From assembly GCA_051294375.1 (NCBI GenBank), contig CM119271.1, forward strand, positions 4,783,579 through 4,847,578: DNA of 64,000 bases, read 5' to 3'. This stretch comes from Paraspadella gotoi (taxonomy: Eukaryota; Chaetognatha). This document shows positions 43,770-55,400 of this stretch, piece by piece. Position 1 is the stretch's first letter; every line of letters starts with the position of its first letter. Both the position numbers and the translations under genes were made by a program. Below the pieces are notes generated by a model that saw only the letters and a program-made list of their open reading frames with translations, made no database searches and was not told the origin of the DNA.

Positions 43770-46700
43770 TCAGATCGGCGAGCCGCTGGAACCGTGATTT
43801 CTAGCCGGTGACGCGGAACCAGTGAATGTGACGCTAGAAGACGACGAGGAATCAACGTAGTTGGGATTATAGGGCGGGTGACTAATCTCGGCTGGCTGAT
43901 AAGGGGGCAAATCTGCCGGATCGTAAGGGGGCAAACCGTCGCCGCGGAGGATCGGCGAGGGGGCGACGCGAATCACCGAGTGGCAGATGTCGTCTTTCGG
44001 CCCATCGGTGGAGGTGTAAACAGATCTAGAGTGGGGGAGGGGGGGGGAGACGGACATAAAGGTCGTAGGATAATCGTTCAATAAAAACTTTAATTCGACC
44101 AGGATCCCCCTCAAGAAACCTGGTATTAGCGTGATCGATGAGGTATTGCGACGAAGTGACGGCGCCGTTGGCTACGGGGACGCAGACGACGGCGGCGACG
44201 GGAAGGGGCGTGGCTTCGACGTCGGCGGAAGCACCCGGAGGCGGCGAGATGTATAGAAAACGCGGGTGCGGCTCCGGATGGCAGACGGCGCGGCAGCACA
44301 GGGTGGAGCACCAAATGGACGCGGCCGTTGAGAGGACGGCGAGCAGAAGCAGCGAAGAATCAAGAAGGATCGAGGTCAAGTAGCCCAAGCGGGTACAGCC
44401 GTACCATTTTTTTTCCTTCGAGGAGATCTTTGGGTCGGTGTGGAAAAGAGTAAAGGGTGTTTATGAGATACACGCTTTTTTTCTCCCTACCAAGGTTTAC
44501 ATTAAAAATTTTATTATTGACCTGCGATGCAAGTTATCTAAAAATATCCGTATTTTCTCTAAAACAAACAAAAACAAAATAAAAAATCTTAAAAGTATAG
44601 TGATCTCGCCAGACTTTACTATCAAAGATTTTTTTTTTCTGAAATAAAAGAAACAATTTGACAGTTAATACGATAAAAAGATAAAACAATAAAAGAAACA
44701 AAACAAAAAAAGACTGATTGATGCGATAAAAATTATTATTGTAATAGTAATTGATTTATGTAATAGTAATTGAGTGAGTAATGTAATAATAATTAATTGA
44801 TTGATGTAATAGTAATTGATTGTTGATGCGATGATAACCAAAGATTGATATGATGATAACCAAATGATGGATGTGATGATAGTCATTCATTGATGCGATG
44901 ATAATCATTCATTGACGTAATGATAATCATTCATTGACGTAATGATAATCATTCATTGACGTAATGATAATCATTCATTGACGTGTTGATAATCATTCAT
45001 TGACGTGTTGATAATCATTCATTGACATGTTGATAATCATTCATTAACGTGTTGATAATTATTCATTGATGTGATAATTCTAACGGGGGAGCATCTTATA
45101 TTATTATTTATTGTTGACCTTATGGTTAGTGGTAGAATGCTCGCATTGTTCTTTTTGCTGTTCTACTTGATAATGTTTATGAATTAATATAAAGAGAAGC
45201 AATAGTGGTCAATTACATTATTTATTGTATTATCAACTTAACATTATATTATTATTATGCACAAGATACATAATGGTTATTATATTATAAGTGGTAAGCT
45301 AAGAAAAGGGCATAGTGGTTCAAACCGACCCTGAAATCCTAGCTGATTAATAGCTAGGCCTTTGACAATAACAATCTTCTATCAAACATGAGCCAGTCTC
45401 CCAGAACAAGAAAAATACTTCCATTTATAAAGCGACAATACTACTATGAAATATTTGAATAATAATTGGAAAACTAAAACATTATTAAAACCTATTAAAA
45501 CTATTGCTAAAACCGTAAAATATAGAACTATTATGAAAACTGTATCAAAAGATATGAGAAATGGTCCAAACTACTACAATATGTAAATGAGATTGAAGAA
45601 CTCAATCTCATTTGAAATGAACCACAAATTATTCTGCTACATACGTCACAACCACGGTAAAATAAAACGTCCTCGTTTTATAAAGTTCGAAACGAAGTAA
45701 AGAACGATAAAACAGAGTTAAGTAACATGAAGTGAAGAATGATGTGAAGAAGTAATCCATATCCAGATGAGGGCAATCACGAGGAAGTTGTTTTGTGAAG
45801 TCCAAAAGGAAGTGAAGTGAAGAAACGACACAGAGATTGAGTTGGCCCACACAAATTGAAGAATGATGAGATGGATAAAGTGATGCCACACAAAGATGGA
45901 AATTATGGAAAGAAAGTAGTATGAAATAGTTTTATGCAATTTAATATAGATTTGAAATCTGAATTGTACTAAGTGGATTCAATTGTTCAAGCCACATTGA
46001 GTGGATATGAATTTCATGTTTCATGATTATTTTTATGCTTTGTTTTTATGTTTTGTTAAAAATGATGTAAGTTACTTGAAATGTATGTAAAATAATTAAT
46101 TGAAAAAAAGCGATGTATAAATTAAAGAATGGAAAAGTTGTTATTAATTGAAAAGCTGTTATGAAAAATAAAAATTTCCAAAGTAGTTGTGTGTTTTTGT
46201 TCTGTAAAAAATATATTTAATTCAATTTTGAGATCATTCACAATGAAATGCATTTTTTTTTTTTTAAATTGATGAAATGTGGAACAATTCTGTAGAGAAA
46301 ACTTGGGATTTATTCTGAATCAGATTCGTGTTCATATCTTCTTGGGCCTCTTTCATAATCTTGTAAATAAGGTTGGTCAGGGAATTCTTCATATCTATTT
46401 TTTGTTATAATAGTGATCAGTTGAATATGGTGACCAGTCGTCTTGTGGGCCATGGTAATTATGGCGATATCTTTCTTCGGAGTTATGATACCCCTTGTGA
46501 TAATCTGGCTGTTGACTTTGAAAGTGATCTTGAGTGTTAGTAATTTTTATCTTTGGGATAGAAAATCAAATTTTTGGTCATATTTTGACCTTTCAAAGCT
46601 GGAAGAGTAATGGTCTTGTTCTTTCTTTCTATTCATCCTTATTTCATCAAGTAATCCATTAATGCTTGAGTTGGTTTCTTGCTGTGCCTCTAATTGGTGC

Positions 46701-49700
46701 TTTTTATTGATTGACATTCTGAGATTTTTTTGAGACAGTTTTTCCATGCTTGTCATGGAAGCCGGCGTAAAGGAAACTTCCGAGGGCGAGATGTCCAGGC
46801 TGCAGCTAATGGTAGCTTTCATTTTTCTGGAGCAATTCTTGCCACTTTTTCTGCTCGTTCCCGTGCTTTTTCTATATCGTATGTGCGTGGAGGCAAGCCT
46901 AAGTCAATGAAAGATTGATAATCTGGTGGAAGTCCTGCCATGAATCTTTTGTGTATTTCTTGCTTAAATAGTTCTTGGTTTTCGGCAACTAATGGGTGCA
47001 AAGAGCGAGTCTCTGTTATGACCAAATGTTCAAAAGTATGCAAAAGGAAGTTTACCATCCCATTTGAGAGCATCAATGTTATCTTGAAAGTGTTGCTTTT
47101 TCATTGGATCTGCAAGTTTTTGAATTAGTTCAGCTTTCAGTGCGGGCCAATTGTTTTTGTTTTTGGAAGTTTCAAATATTTTTAGACCAAGATCATCCAA
47201 TTTGGTTGGGAGATGTTTGAGGTATGCATTAATTTTCATTTCATTCGTTGCATCATCTGGTAAAGCTGCAATAACTGCCCAAGAATATCTTGAGAGCCAC
47301 AATTCTATGTCTTGTTTCTCACTGAAGTTGAAAGGTCTTATGTCAATTTCATAGAAAGAAATCCATTTTAAGATAAAACAGTTGAATAGAAGATAGTGAT
47401 AAGTGAGAGAACGTAAATGGAATATGAAATTTGTGGAGTTAGCAGCAGTATGTGGTGAAGTGAGCAATGGGTTATCAGAGATAACAGCCCACTTGTCTTT
47501 GGTTTATGAACAAAAGTGAGCAATAGGTTATCAGCGATAACAGCCCACTGGTATCTGGAGATTCTGTATTTGGAGAGGTGTGGATGGTTTCCCAGAGGGA
47601 TGGCCACACAATGAGAAGTAGATTTAAAATAGAGAATTATTTAACTTGTGTAGGAGAGCATCGCTCAGGATAGGAGACGTGTTTTAATGTGCTTAGTTTA
47701 ACATTACATTTTATAAAATAGGACAAAAAGAATACAGTGCCAACTGAAGATTTCAGGCTCAAGAATAGGGTAAATGTGTAGGTTTCAATTGTGGCTGAAT
47801 TTTGTAAGAGTGTGGAAACTATATAAAGTATGATGAGAGAGCAGAGAGGCAGTGAGGAAATGGGTAGTAAAAGGTTGATATCTGTAGGCTTTGGGTGAAG
47901 TATGTTTATTTTGTAAAGGAGTAAAATTTGTCAAATACAAGTAAATATGAGAAGAAATTAAATATGAGCAGAAATGGAAACTTGAGTTGAACGGCACTTT
48001 GTTGTCCCAATGAAGTTTGAGCTTGGATTTGAGAGAGAAGTCGAGGGGTATGAGTTCCTTGAATGTCACATAAAATGTAAAATGAAAAGGAGAATGTTAG
48101 GTTAAAATGAATGGAAAAAACAGGCGCAGAGCAGGGTGGATATCCAAAAACTTTTTTTTTTTTTTTTTTTAAATAAAATTATGGAATGTAATTTGTAAAA
48201 TGGTTAAAATGTATTATGGAGAGAGGAGAGTAAAGTGTGTTTGTTTTCAACTCATTCAGACCTCTGAATTCCCCACAGAAAACAGCTCAGAGAAGGTGAA
48301 CGGGCCAATCGACGAATTAAGCGAAGCGAAGTGTAGTTAGGACGAGTTGTAGATTTGGACGAGTTTTAGAGTTGGACGGACGAGTAGAGAGAGAGAAGAG
48401 ATACCAATTTTGTAACGTATTGTCAAAGTGAGCCGGCTTGTAGAAGTGTGGTATCCCTTATTGATTGGAGCGACGATGAGTTGTAGAAGCGACAAAGTTG
48501 TAGTTTGGGGCCGGAACAGTCTCCTCCAACTGGGTTTCAATGAGTTTTATGAACATGAAAGGAGTAGTGATATCAAAGGTTGTGACACCTCATTTGTGGG
48601 GATGAAGCTGCATCAACTTAAAGCTGCCACCAATTCTCCAAAGTTGGTGCTGTCAGAAGCTGGGAGAACAGCATGAAATGTGGGATCATTTAATGGAGAG
48701 AGCATAGAAAAGTTGATAAATGTGAAATGGATAAATGTATGAAGGTATAAAATATTAAAATAGGATTTAGGTTTATCTTGAATACAATGGGCAGCCAAGA
48801 TTCTTGGTTGGAAATTTTGAATTTCCACATCCGCGATGCACCACTCTAACGGCGGGAGCATCTTATATTATTATTTTTGTTGACCTTATGGTTAGTGGTA
48901 GAATGCTCGCATTGTTCTTTTTGCTGTTCTACTTGATAATGTTTATGAATTAATATAAAGAGAAGCAATAGTGGTCAATTACATTATTTATTGTATTATC
49001 AACTTAACATTATTATTATTATTGCACAAGATACATAATGGTTATTATATTATAAGTGGTAAGCTAAGAAAAGGGCATAGTGGTTCAAACCGACCCTGAA
49101 TCCTAGCTGATTAATAGCTAGGCCTTTGACAATAACAATCTTCTATCAAACATGAGCCAGTCTCCCAGAACAAGAAAAATACTTCCATTTATAAAGCGAC
49201 AATACTACTATGAAAATATTTGAATAATAATTGGAAAACTAAAACATTATTAAAACCTATTAAAACTATTGCTAAAACCGTAAAATAAGACTATTATGAA
49301 AACTGTATCAAAAGATATGAGAAATGCGTCCAAACTACTACAATATGTAAATGAGATTGAAGAACTCAATCTCATTTGAAATGAACCACAAATTATTCTG
49401 CTACATAATAATCATTTCATTGATAGTTGATAATAATCATTCATTGATATTGATAATAATCATTCATTGATGTGATTAATAATCATTCATGACGTGATGA
49501 TAGTCATTCATTGATGCGATGATAATCATTCATTGACGTGATTATAGTCATTCATTGATGTGATGATAGTCATTTATTGATGCAATGATAGTCATTTAAT
49601 GATGCAATGATAGTCATTCATTAATGCTATGAGTCATTCATTGTAAATAAAAACAAACAAATGCGTATATGAGTGAGAGAGAGAAAAAGAAAAAAAATAG

Positions 49701-50780
49701 AGAGAAGCTGGATAGCCACTGTTTTTAGACGAATCAGAAGAAGTAACGACGTAAAAAAAAAAAAAAAAGAGAAAGAGAGCGACATATGATTAAAAGAAAG
49801 AGCTGGACAGCTGAACTCGTATATATAATTATATATATATAAATTATTTTGTAAATAAAAAAAAACAAATAAATGAAGGAATATGAAACATGTGAATCTA
49901 AAAGATCTTGCTGATTAGAAGCTATATCTAAATTTTTAGCTTCCTATAGCTAATTGGTTATAAACTCGAGCTATTTTCAATGTTAAAACAGTGTGACAAC
50001 GCCGACAATGACGACTACGGTAAAAAGAAGCAAAAACGAATTAACATCTCGCCCAAGTTGGGCATTCCGTACGTCTGGCGAGATAAAAACTCGCAGATTT
50101 GCGAGTTGTCCATACTCTTCGACATCACAGCTGTCCAAAACTTTCCTTAACTTTTCTTACCTCGGTCTCCCCGGCCCAGTTAAATACCCTCCGGTTTCCT
50201 GCCAGTGCCCAGATGGCGCCGTCCTCGAGGGCGATAGCGGCGCGCGGCGTTGAGGCGGCAGCGTCATCGTAATAGACTTCGGAATAGTAGTCGAAGTTAT
50301 CGCAGTTGCGCCGCGTTACGTGAAGATCGAACGCGGAGCAGATGAAGAGACCAAAGATGGAGATGATGGCGGAGCAGATAGAAAAAACCATCAGGGTCAC
50401 TATGAAGCATCTGGAAGGTTTTTGGAAAAGGAAATGCAAGTCTTGTAACAGCCTAGATTAAAAGCCACGAATGCTCGAATTTGCTCGTCAATCTTTTAGA
50501 TAACGGAAATTGAAATTGAAATTAGTGAATGGAGGCAGTAAATTCTTTTACGAATTAAAAATACATCAAACCTGGAGGGCCGGCTGGCTGCTGCAAGGGC
50601 CCAAATTCCGGCGAGGGCAAAGAAAAAGCCCCCCCAAATCCCTGCGGAGATGAATGGAACTCCAGTCTCGCTGTTAATGACGATAAGAATAATCTGGAAG
50701 ACGATGGACAGCCCGGCCAAGGTCAGGAGACACCAACCGAGCTGACGGGCGATCTCCGTATTAAACCCCGTCGGGTTCAT
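43770..50780 (-). CDS. CD20/MS4A-like four-pass membrane protein with PPxY tail
   Basis: Four exons (50572-50780, 50161-50410, 44120-44427, 43770-44025) join in phase to 340 residues. Four membrane segments are visible: about 16-35 (WCLLTLAGLSIVFQIILIVI), 45-66 (AGIWGGFFFALAGIWALAAA), 71-95 (CFIVTLMVFSICSAIISIFG) and 170-198 (SLLLLAVLSTAASIWCSTLC). The WGG-x3-F-x-L-x-G pattern in segment 2 and the layout resemble the CD20/MS4A family; another tetraspan family is possible. The loop before segment 4 is acidic. The cytosolic tail has three PPxY motifs (LPPYDPADLPPYQP, HPPYNPNY), ligands for WW domains of NEDD4-type ubiquitin ligases, and ends Ser/Gly-rich. Intron 2 spans 5.7 kb (44428-50160) and holds the nested transposons. 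Both of its splice sites are phase 0 and the join places segment 4 correctly. The exon 3 acceptor (CACCGACCCAAAG) is only fair. Confidence 0.75.
44830..45073. repeat. 22-base minisatellite, left block
   Basis: Units of AATGATAATCATTCATTGAC plus two bases follow one another. The last seven or so are nearly identical and differ mainly at GTAA versus GTGTT. The block continues on the other side of the LTR element at 49413-49640, so it was one array before the insertion. Confidence 0.9.
45079..45643 (-). repeat. 3' LTR of the retroelement
   Basis: The 3' copy in the sense of the element. It aligns end to end with 48845-49407, with small differences such as TATTTATTG versus TATTTTTG near the outer end. 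It contains the tRNA-Gly-like segment at about 45122-45142 on the plus strand. Confidence 0.9.
46547..47467 (-). pseudogene. gag-like region of the retroelement, in three frames
   Basis: The first frame (47467-47030) contains a capsid-like segment: NFSEKQDIELWLSRYSWAV, a helix with ATNEMKINAYLKHLP, then NWPALKAELIQKLADPMKK and ALKWDGK. This matches the general pattern of the retrotransposon gag family. It meets a stop at about 47037, and similarity continues in a second frame (HTFEHLVITETRSLHPLV, HKRFMAGLPPDYQSFIDLGLP) down to 46819. There TGA overlaps ATG (ATGA) and a third frame continues to 46547 with a Lys/Gln-rich tail. No CCHC zinc knuckle is seen. The frame changes could be decay or programmed shifting. 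I did not see a classical slippery heptamer, so decay is more likely. Confidence 0.75.
48834..48843 (-). other. Primer-binding site, tRNA-Gly type
   Basis: Directly inside the 5' LTR the sense strand reads TGGTGCATCG. This is complementary to the last ten bases (CGATGCACCA) of invertebrate tRNA-Gly(GCC) as I remember it. Starting with TGG one base from the LTR end is the expected position. This supports the minus strand as the sense of the element. Confidence 0.75.
48845..49407 (-). repeat. 5' LTR of the retroelement, with a tRNA-Gly 5'-half match
   Basis: The 5' copy in the sense of the element. On the plus strand, 48890-48910 reads GGTTAGTGGTAGAATGCTCG and a final C. It equals positions 9 to 30 of invertebrate tRNA-Gly(GCC) apart from one missing C. 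In the element transcript this is antisense to the tRNA and lies about 45 bases before the primer-binding site. The same segment is in the other LTR. Confidence 0.85.
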
Positions 50781-52462
50781 TATGGACGCGGGCGGTTTTC
50801 GCCCTGAGGTTTCAAGCCCCGCCACTTGACCAAAGGTGAGTTCCGTATTTATATTTCTTATGGGGCCATGTTTTGTTCCTTTACGTAAGTTAGAGAGTAA
50901 ATTAAGACCGATTAAAACGTAAAAACTTCTACCAACTCTACCAAGTCCGGTTTAATATTTTTCCAAGCGTAGATTGTGAGCCAGAAGAAAAAAAGTCGAT
51001 GGGACCTTTAATCGCGAGATCTTTGAAAACAAATATTAAGTCTGAAAGAGAAAAAAAAATCGCTTTTAAATATTTTTTTTGTTTCGTTTTAACCGGAGAG
51101 AAAAAAAAATCTAAAGAACTAGATCTAGGTGAATTTTTAGATTCGCATTCGTTTAAGTAAAGTATACGACCTATATTTACATGCTGGTTCACGAATTGAC
51201 TTCAACACAGAAATTAAAATAAAGTAAACATTTATTTAGTTGAACTTTCCGTAGAGAAAAATAATCTGAAACAAAAATAACGTCTGTATACAGCAAAGAA
51301 AGGTAAAACTGTAGAAATAAAAACCAGCATGAGTCGACAAACGAAGTCGGCCTTCTATAGCATTGTTCTAGGATTCGCTATGTACAACATATCGCAGGTT
51401 AAGGAGTAATGATAAGAGTCAAAAACGGCCAGGAACAAATGAAACGACAAATTACGAGGGCGAAAAATAATTTCAGATCAAAACTTTAGAACTGTATCGT
51501 TGTATTTAAAATCCGATAATAAACCAGTTCCTTAATAGTGCGGCAACCAGCCACCATCGTGCTTTTAGCGGTTTAAGCTGTTCTTTAGTTAAAAAAAAAT
51601 TCATAAAAATCTAACGCAAGCCTCGGAATCATAGAGAGCTTATTTCTCAAAAAAAGTATTAGCACATACAAAAAAAGGCATTGATTTTTAAATAAATACA
51701 TAACAGTAATATGTATAGGAGGAATTAAATTCATTTTCGTCTAAGGGAATTCACAGGTTATTTAATTCATAGCGGGCAATAAATTTAAAAAAAAAAAAGC
51801 AAATGGTCACCGTAAAATATGTTCCACCGTCTATAAACGTCTTATTGACTTAATCTCAGCCTAAATGATTCGCAAATTGTTCATTTTTCAATTTTCAGAG
51901 CTCATAAGAGGCGAAGCGGGACAGATCTAAGTTAACCCTCGCTTCCGGAGACCTTCCTTCGCATTAACACCAATTTTTTTAAAAAAAATCAAATTTTGGG
52001 CCGAATGGGGTTGACGAGGAAATGTGATTTTTATGAAAACGAGAGGCGGGAAGAACATCGCGATGGCTCGCCAAGTATCTCTCGCACTCTCTCCAGATGT
52101 ATAAGGGGGATGATAATAAAAAGAGGACAAAAATATAAATTACGTCTACGACCGATGATTCAAACAAACGTTATATATGGCTAGAGGAGATTGCGTTGAT
52201 GTGTTCTTTTCTCTTACCCTTTTTTTTTTCTTAACCAATCAGAGGGATGAGATTAAAATCTGACGACTTAGTCAGAAGAGGCACTTTTATCTTTCGAGGT
52301 TTCATCTCGAGATAAACGTTAAATAAAAGCAGTTTCCGGGAGAGATTTGGGGAGAGAAGGGATTTAGTGGCGGGGGCGGACATACATGGAAGGGAGCAAA
52401 GAAAAGGCGCCTGACGGAGGGAGGAAGAAAGAAAAACGCTGTCGTCAATTAGTCTTAACTTC
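50781..52462. other. Intergenic region between BRPF and the CD20-like gene, no gene seen
   Basis: About 1.7 kb. It is AT-rich up to about 51900, then more mixed (51900-52460), probably BRPF 3' UTR and downstream sequence. A leader for the CD20-like gene lies at 50781-50824, behind a possible acceptor (CACCTTTGGTCAAG). No repeats or RNA genes were detected. Confidence 0.55.
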
Positions 52463-55400
52463 TCATAAATCGTCCTGAATCAAGTTTTCCATCCCCGCCA
52501 TGGCGTTCTTGTCCCCCGTCACGTTGCACTTGTGAATGATGGCCTTTTCGTAGGCCTTCTTCACTGCCCGCCGAACAGATTGTTTCCTCTCTCCATTGAG
52601 CTTTGCGTGGTCCAGACCAGAGTCGACGCCGAGCGGCTCGAGCTTGTTTCGCGGTAGCCACTGCCAAGTCCGCTTAGAGTCAAAGAACAATACCAGATAG
52701 TAGTGGTTCTCGACCGGCTGCAGACTCAACACCTCCTTTGGTGGGACGGGGATGGGCACGCCGTTTTGATTGACGCCAATGCGGGGCATCTTCGGATTAA
52801 TGATGAGAGCGGGATACCAGGGGTATCCGCGGCATTTGGCCCAAACGAGGTCGAGAGGCTCGAGGGGAATGATCTCATCGTCCCAGGCGGAGGAACCGCG
52901 CGATCGGCGAACGTTGGCCGCTTTCGGGAGTAACAGGGAGTTGCGTCCACCGACGACGGCGGCGTCAGCGGCACGGCGCGGCGGAGCTTTCCGCGTAGCG
53001 CCGGGATTGTTGCTACCCTCGAGAGCGAGAACCCTGTCCACGTCGCGCCCGTCGTCGTCATCCGCATCATCGTCGTCTTCGTCGGTGGTGCTGTCGCCGC
53101 TCCGCGACCCCATCGAGCTCGTCTCCATTCCCGAGTGGGAACCAGTAAAGTCCGCCACGTGCAATGACGGCCCGCTGCGACGAGGGCTGGCGTGGCTCGA
53201 AGAATTGTTGGAGAGAAGCTGAATATGCGGCATCGGGTGGTTGTGAGGCAGACTGAGAGGAGGGAGAGCGGGGTAAGTGATGTGGAGACTCGCACCGCCA
53301 CCGCCGCTGCCTCGGTCGTCGAAAGAGTTTCGCGACGACGGCGAGTGACGGACGGCGTCTACGGAATCCTTGAAGGCGGAAGGAAATCCCGACGGCGACC
53401 CGCGGAGTCCGGCGCCTTTGCGCTTTGTTAATCTCTTGTTTTTCGTCGCAAGAAGGCCGCCGACGCTGCCGCCACCGTCCCTTGACCGCCGCCGGTGAAT
53501 CCTGCTATTGTGCCGATCGTCGACGAGGCAGTTGACGCCGTTGTTGGGGGACTTTGAGGAGGAGAGACGGGAATCGGCGGAGGGCGTGAGAGGGAGGGAG
53601 GAGACCCGACTCTCGCTCATACGACTCCGTCGCTCCTCCTCCTCTTCCTCCTCGTCCTCGTCGTCGGAGGATGCCGTCTCGCTTTCGCTGCCCGTCGAGT
53701 CGGAGTCGTCCGTCTCGTCGTCGTCTGCGTCGTCGTCGTTGTCGGAAGAATCGGAACGAACAACGGCGTCTCGGCGGTACCGCTTGAAGCTTTCTTGCTC
53801 CAACTTTTTTATCAACTCTTCGTCCGGCGGGAGCGCGGTGTTTTTCTCTGAAGCGTCGTCGGCTGCGGCGTCGCCGGACAGCGTCGCCGGCGAAAACTTG
53901 ATCTGCTTGGCCGGCGTCGGGTTGAAGCGGGTCGCCCGGCCGGCAGGAGAGAAGAGCGACGGCGTCGTCGAATCCTCCGAGGATGAGATCAAAGAGTTGG
54001 GCATCTGCCGCTTCTTACCGGCGAACGGAGCCGACCTATGGGAGGTGATGATATTTAAGTGATCACGTGACTGCAAAAGTATGATACATATGCACATGAA
54101 AGTTCTTATGGTTCCTAACCGTTCTACCAATTATATACGATATAATATATGATGATTGATGAAGTTTTAAACGATTTATAAGCCTTTAAAACGTAAGTAA
54201 GACAGACCGACGGACAGACAAACATACCGACCGAAAAGTGACTTAAATTCACAACAAAATTCTGATGTCAGATTTTATTGTTTATCATTATTGTTATGCA
54301 GTTGTTTCTCTCCTTTGTTTTTCCCCTATTTGTTTTCAAATGATTAAATGAGTGCTGATTACGGGCAAAATTGTTTTAAATGTAACTTGTAAGAAAATGG
54401 TACAACTAATTAATGTAAAACACCTCGCTAATTTTTATCTTAAAAACAATTGAAGTCAATTAAAAAAAAAAAAGAAGAAGATCAAAATTCTCCCTCACAG
54501 AACCTGGACGCGGCGGCAAGGCGATCGAAGGCGTTGGATACTGAGGTGGTGGGCGTGGGCGCGGCACAGGAGGCGGAGACGGGCGTCAATGAGACCTGAA
54601 CAAAAGGAATCTGGGTCCGATTTTTCCCTCCGCCGAGGCAGCGAGTACTGTCTTTTCTCTCCCTAAAAGTTTTTCCCTGCGAAGCGTTGAGGTCAAAACC
54701 GGCGGCGCCGTTGTGCGCCGTCGTTTCGTCGTCGGAAGTGGCGCCGTTGATGGCGTGGTTGTCGGCGTCTCCGTCCTGTCGCCGACCGAAGAACGAGTTA
54801 AGTTTAGTCTGCTTCATTCGCAAAGCGCGAGCGCGACGCTTCCTGGAGGTGGACGTTGTCGACTCTCGTCTCGTGTTCGCCTTTAACGAAGACAGAACGT
54901 CGTCGTCCGTCTTGTCGTCGTCGTCGTCTTCGGTGCGATCGTCGTCTTCATCGTCGCCGTCGTCGTCTCGACTGGGAATTCTGGATCGACTTTCGCTGGA
55001 CGGAGATCGATCTACTTTGAGCGGGGACTTGACCGGTTGCTGCTTCTTCCCGCGGAAGAGGACCATACTTCTTCGATTGACGCCGCCGTTGGTCGAAGAT
55101 CGTTGATCCCCTTCGACGTCGCCAGGGGATTCCTTTTTCGCGACGCCGCCGACCACAGATTCTTCCTCCGTCGGCGAGTGAACGTTTTTAACCGGCGACG
55201 ACGAAGTGGCCGAGACGCGGGCGGGGTGACGCGGCGTGCCGGCGGCGGCGCCAAAGAGATTCGCGCCCGGCTCCAGCGGCGTGGTAGGCGGGGAGATCGG
55301 AGAAGTGGTGATGTCGTCACTGTTGACCGCCTGATTGTTGGCGGGTCGCAATGACGAAGGTTTTGATTTTCCTTTTCTACCCTTTTTCCGCCGGACGGTG

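Larger units (their letters stand above)
45079..49407 (-). mobile_element. 4.3 kb LTR retroelement with gag only
   Basis: Two direct repeats of about 565 bases (45079-45643 and 48845-49407) bound the element. A 5-base duplication ATAAT flanks it (45074-45078 and 49408-49412). The coding sense is minus. The 5' LTR (48845-49407) is followed, after one base, by a primer-binding site TGGTGCATCG complementary to the 3' end of tRNA-Gly. A 1.4 kb leader comes next, then a gag-like region. About 0.9 kb without coding capacity leads to the 3' LTR. No protease, reverse transcriptase, RNase H or integrase is visible, so it must depend on another element. The LTR ends are not the usual TG...CA, and no clear polypurine tract precedes the 3' LTR. 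The LTRs differ by only a few substitutions and short indels. Confidence 0.88.
44603..50084. mobile_element. Non-autonomous ATCTCGCCAGAC element (copy B), split by an LTR element
   Basis: The left end ATCTCGCCAGAC is at 44603-44614 and the right end GTCTGGCGAGAT at 50073-50084. As in copy A, the right part has GATTAGAAGCTATATCTAAA and ACATCTCGCCCAAG. The core is a minisatellite of about 22-base units (AATGATAATCATTCATTGAC) on both sides of the LTR element (about 44830-45073 and 49413-49640). Removing the LTR element and one 5-base duplicate leaves an element of about 1.15 kb. The outer sequence AATCTTAAAAGTATAGTG left of the end is shared with copy A. Confidence 0.85.

Noticed and set aside
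45120-45143. A tRNA-Gly gene starting in the LTR
   Set aside because: Only the 5' half matches; no anticodon arm, T arm or acceptor end follows, so this is not a functional tRNA gene.
45644-46546. A pol region between gag and the 3' LTR
   Set aside because: I looked for protease, reverse transcriptase and integrase motifs in all minus-strand frames and found none; the stretch is about 0.9 kb and full of stops.
50100-50160. Protein end at 50125 with the tail VRKVKESFGQL as the C-terminus of the CD20-like protein
   Set aside because: This tail lies after a good GTAAGA donor and would leave the protein with three membrane segments; splicing to 44427 restores the fourth segment in phase. It could still be a minor isoform.
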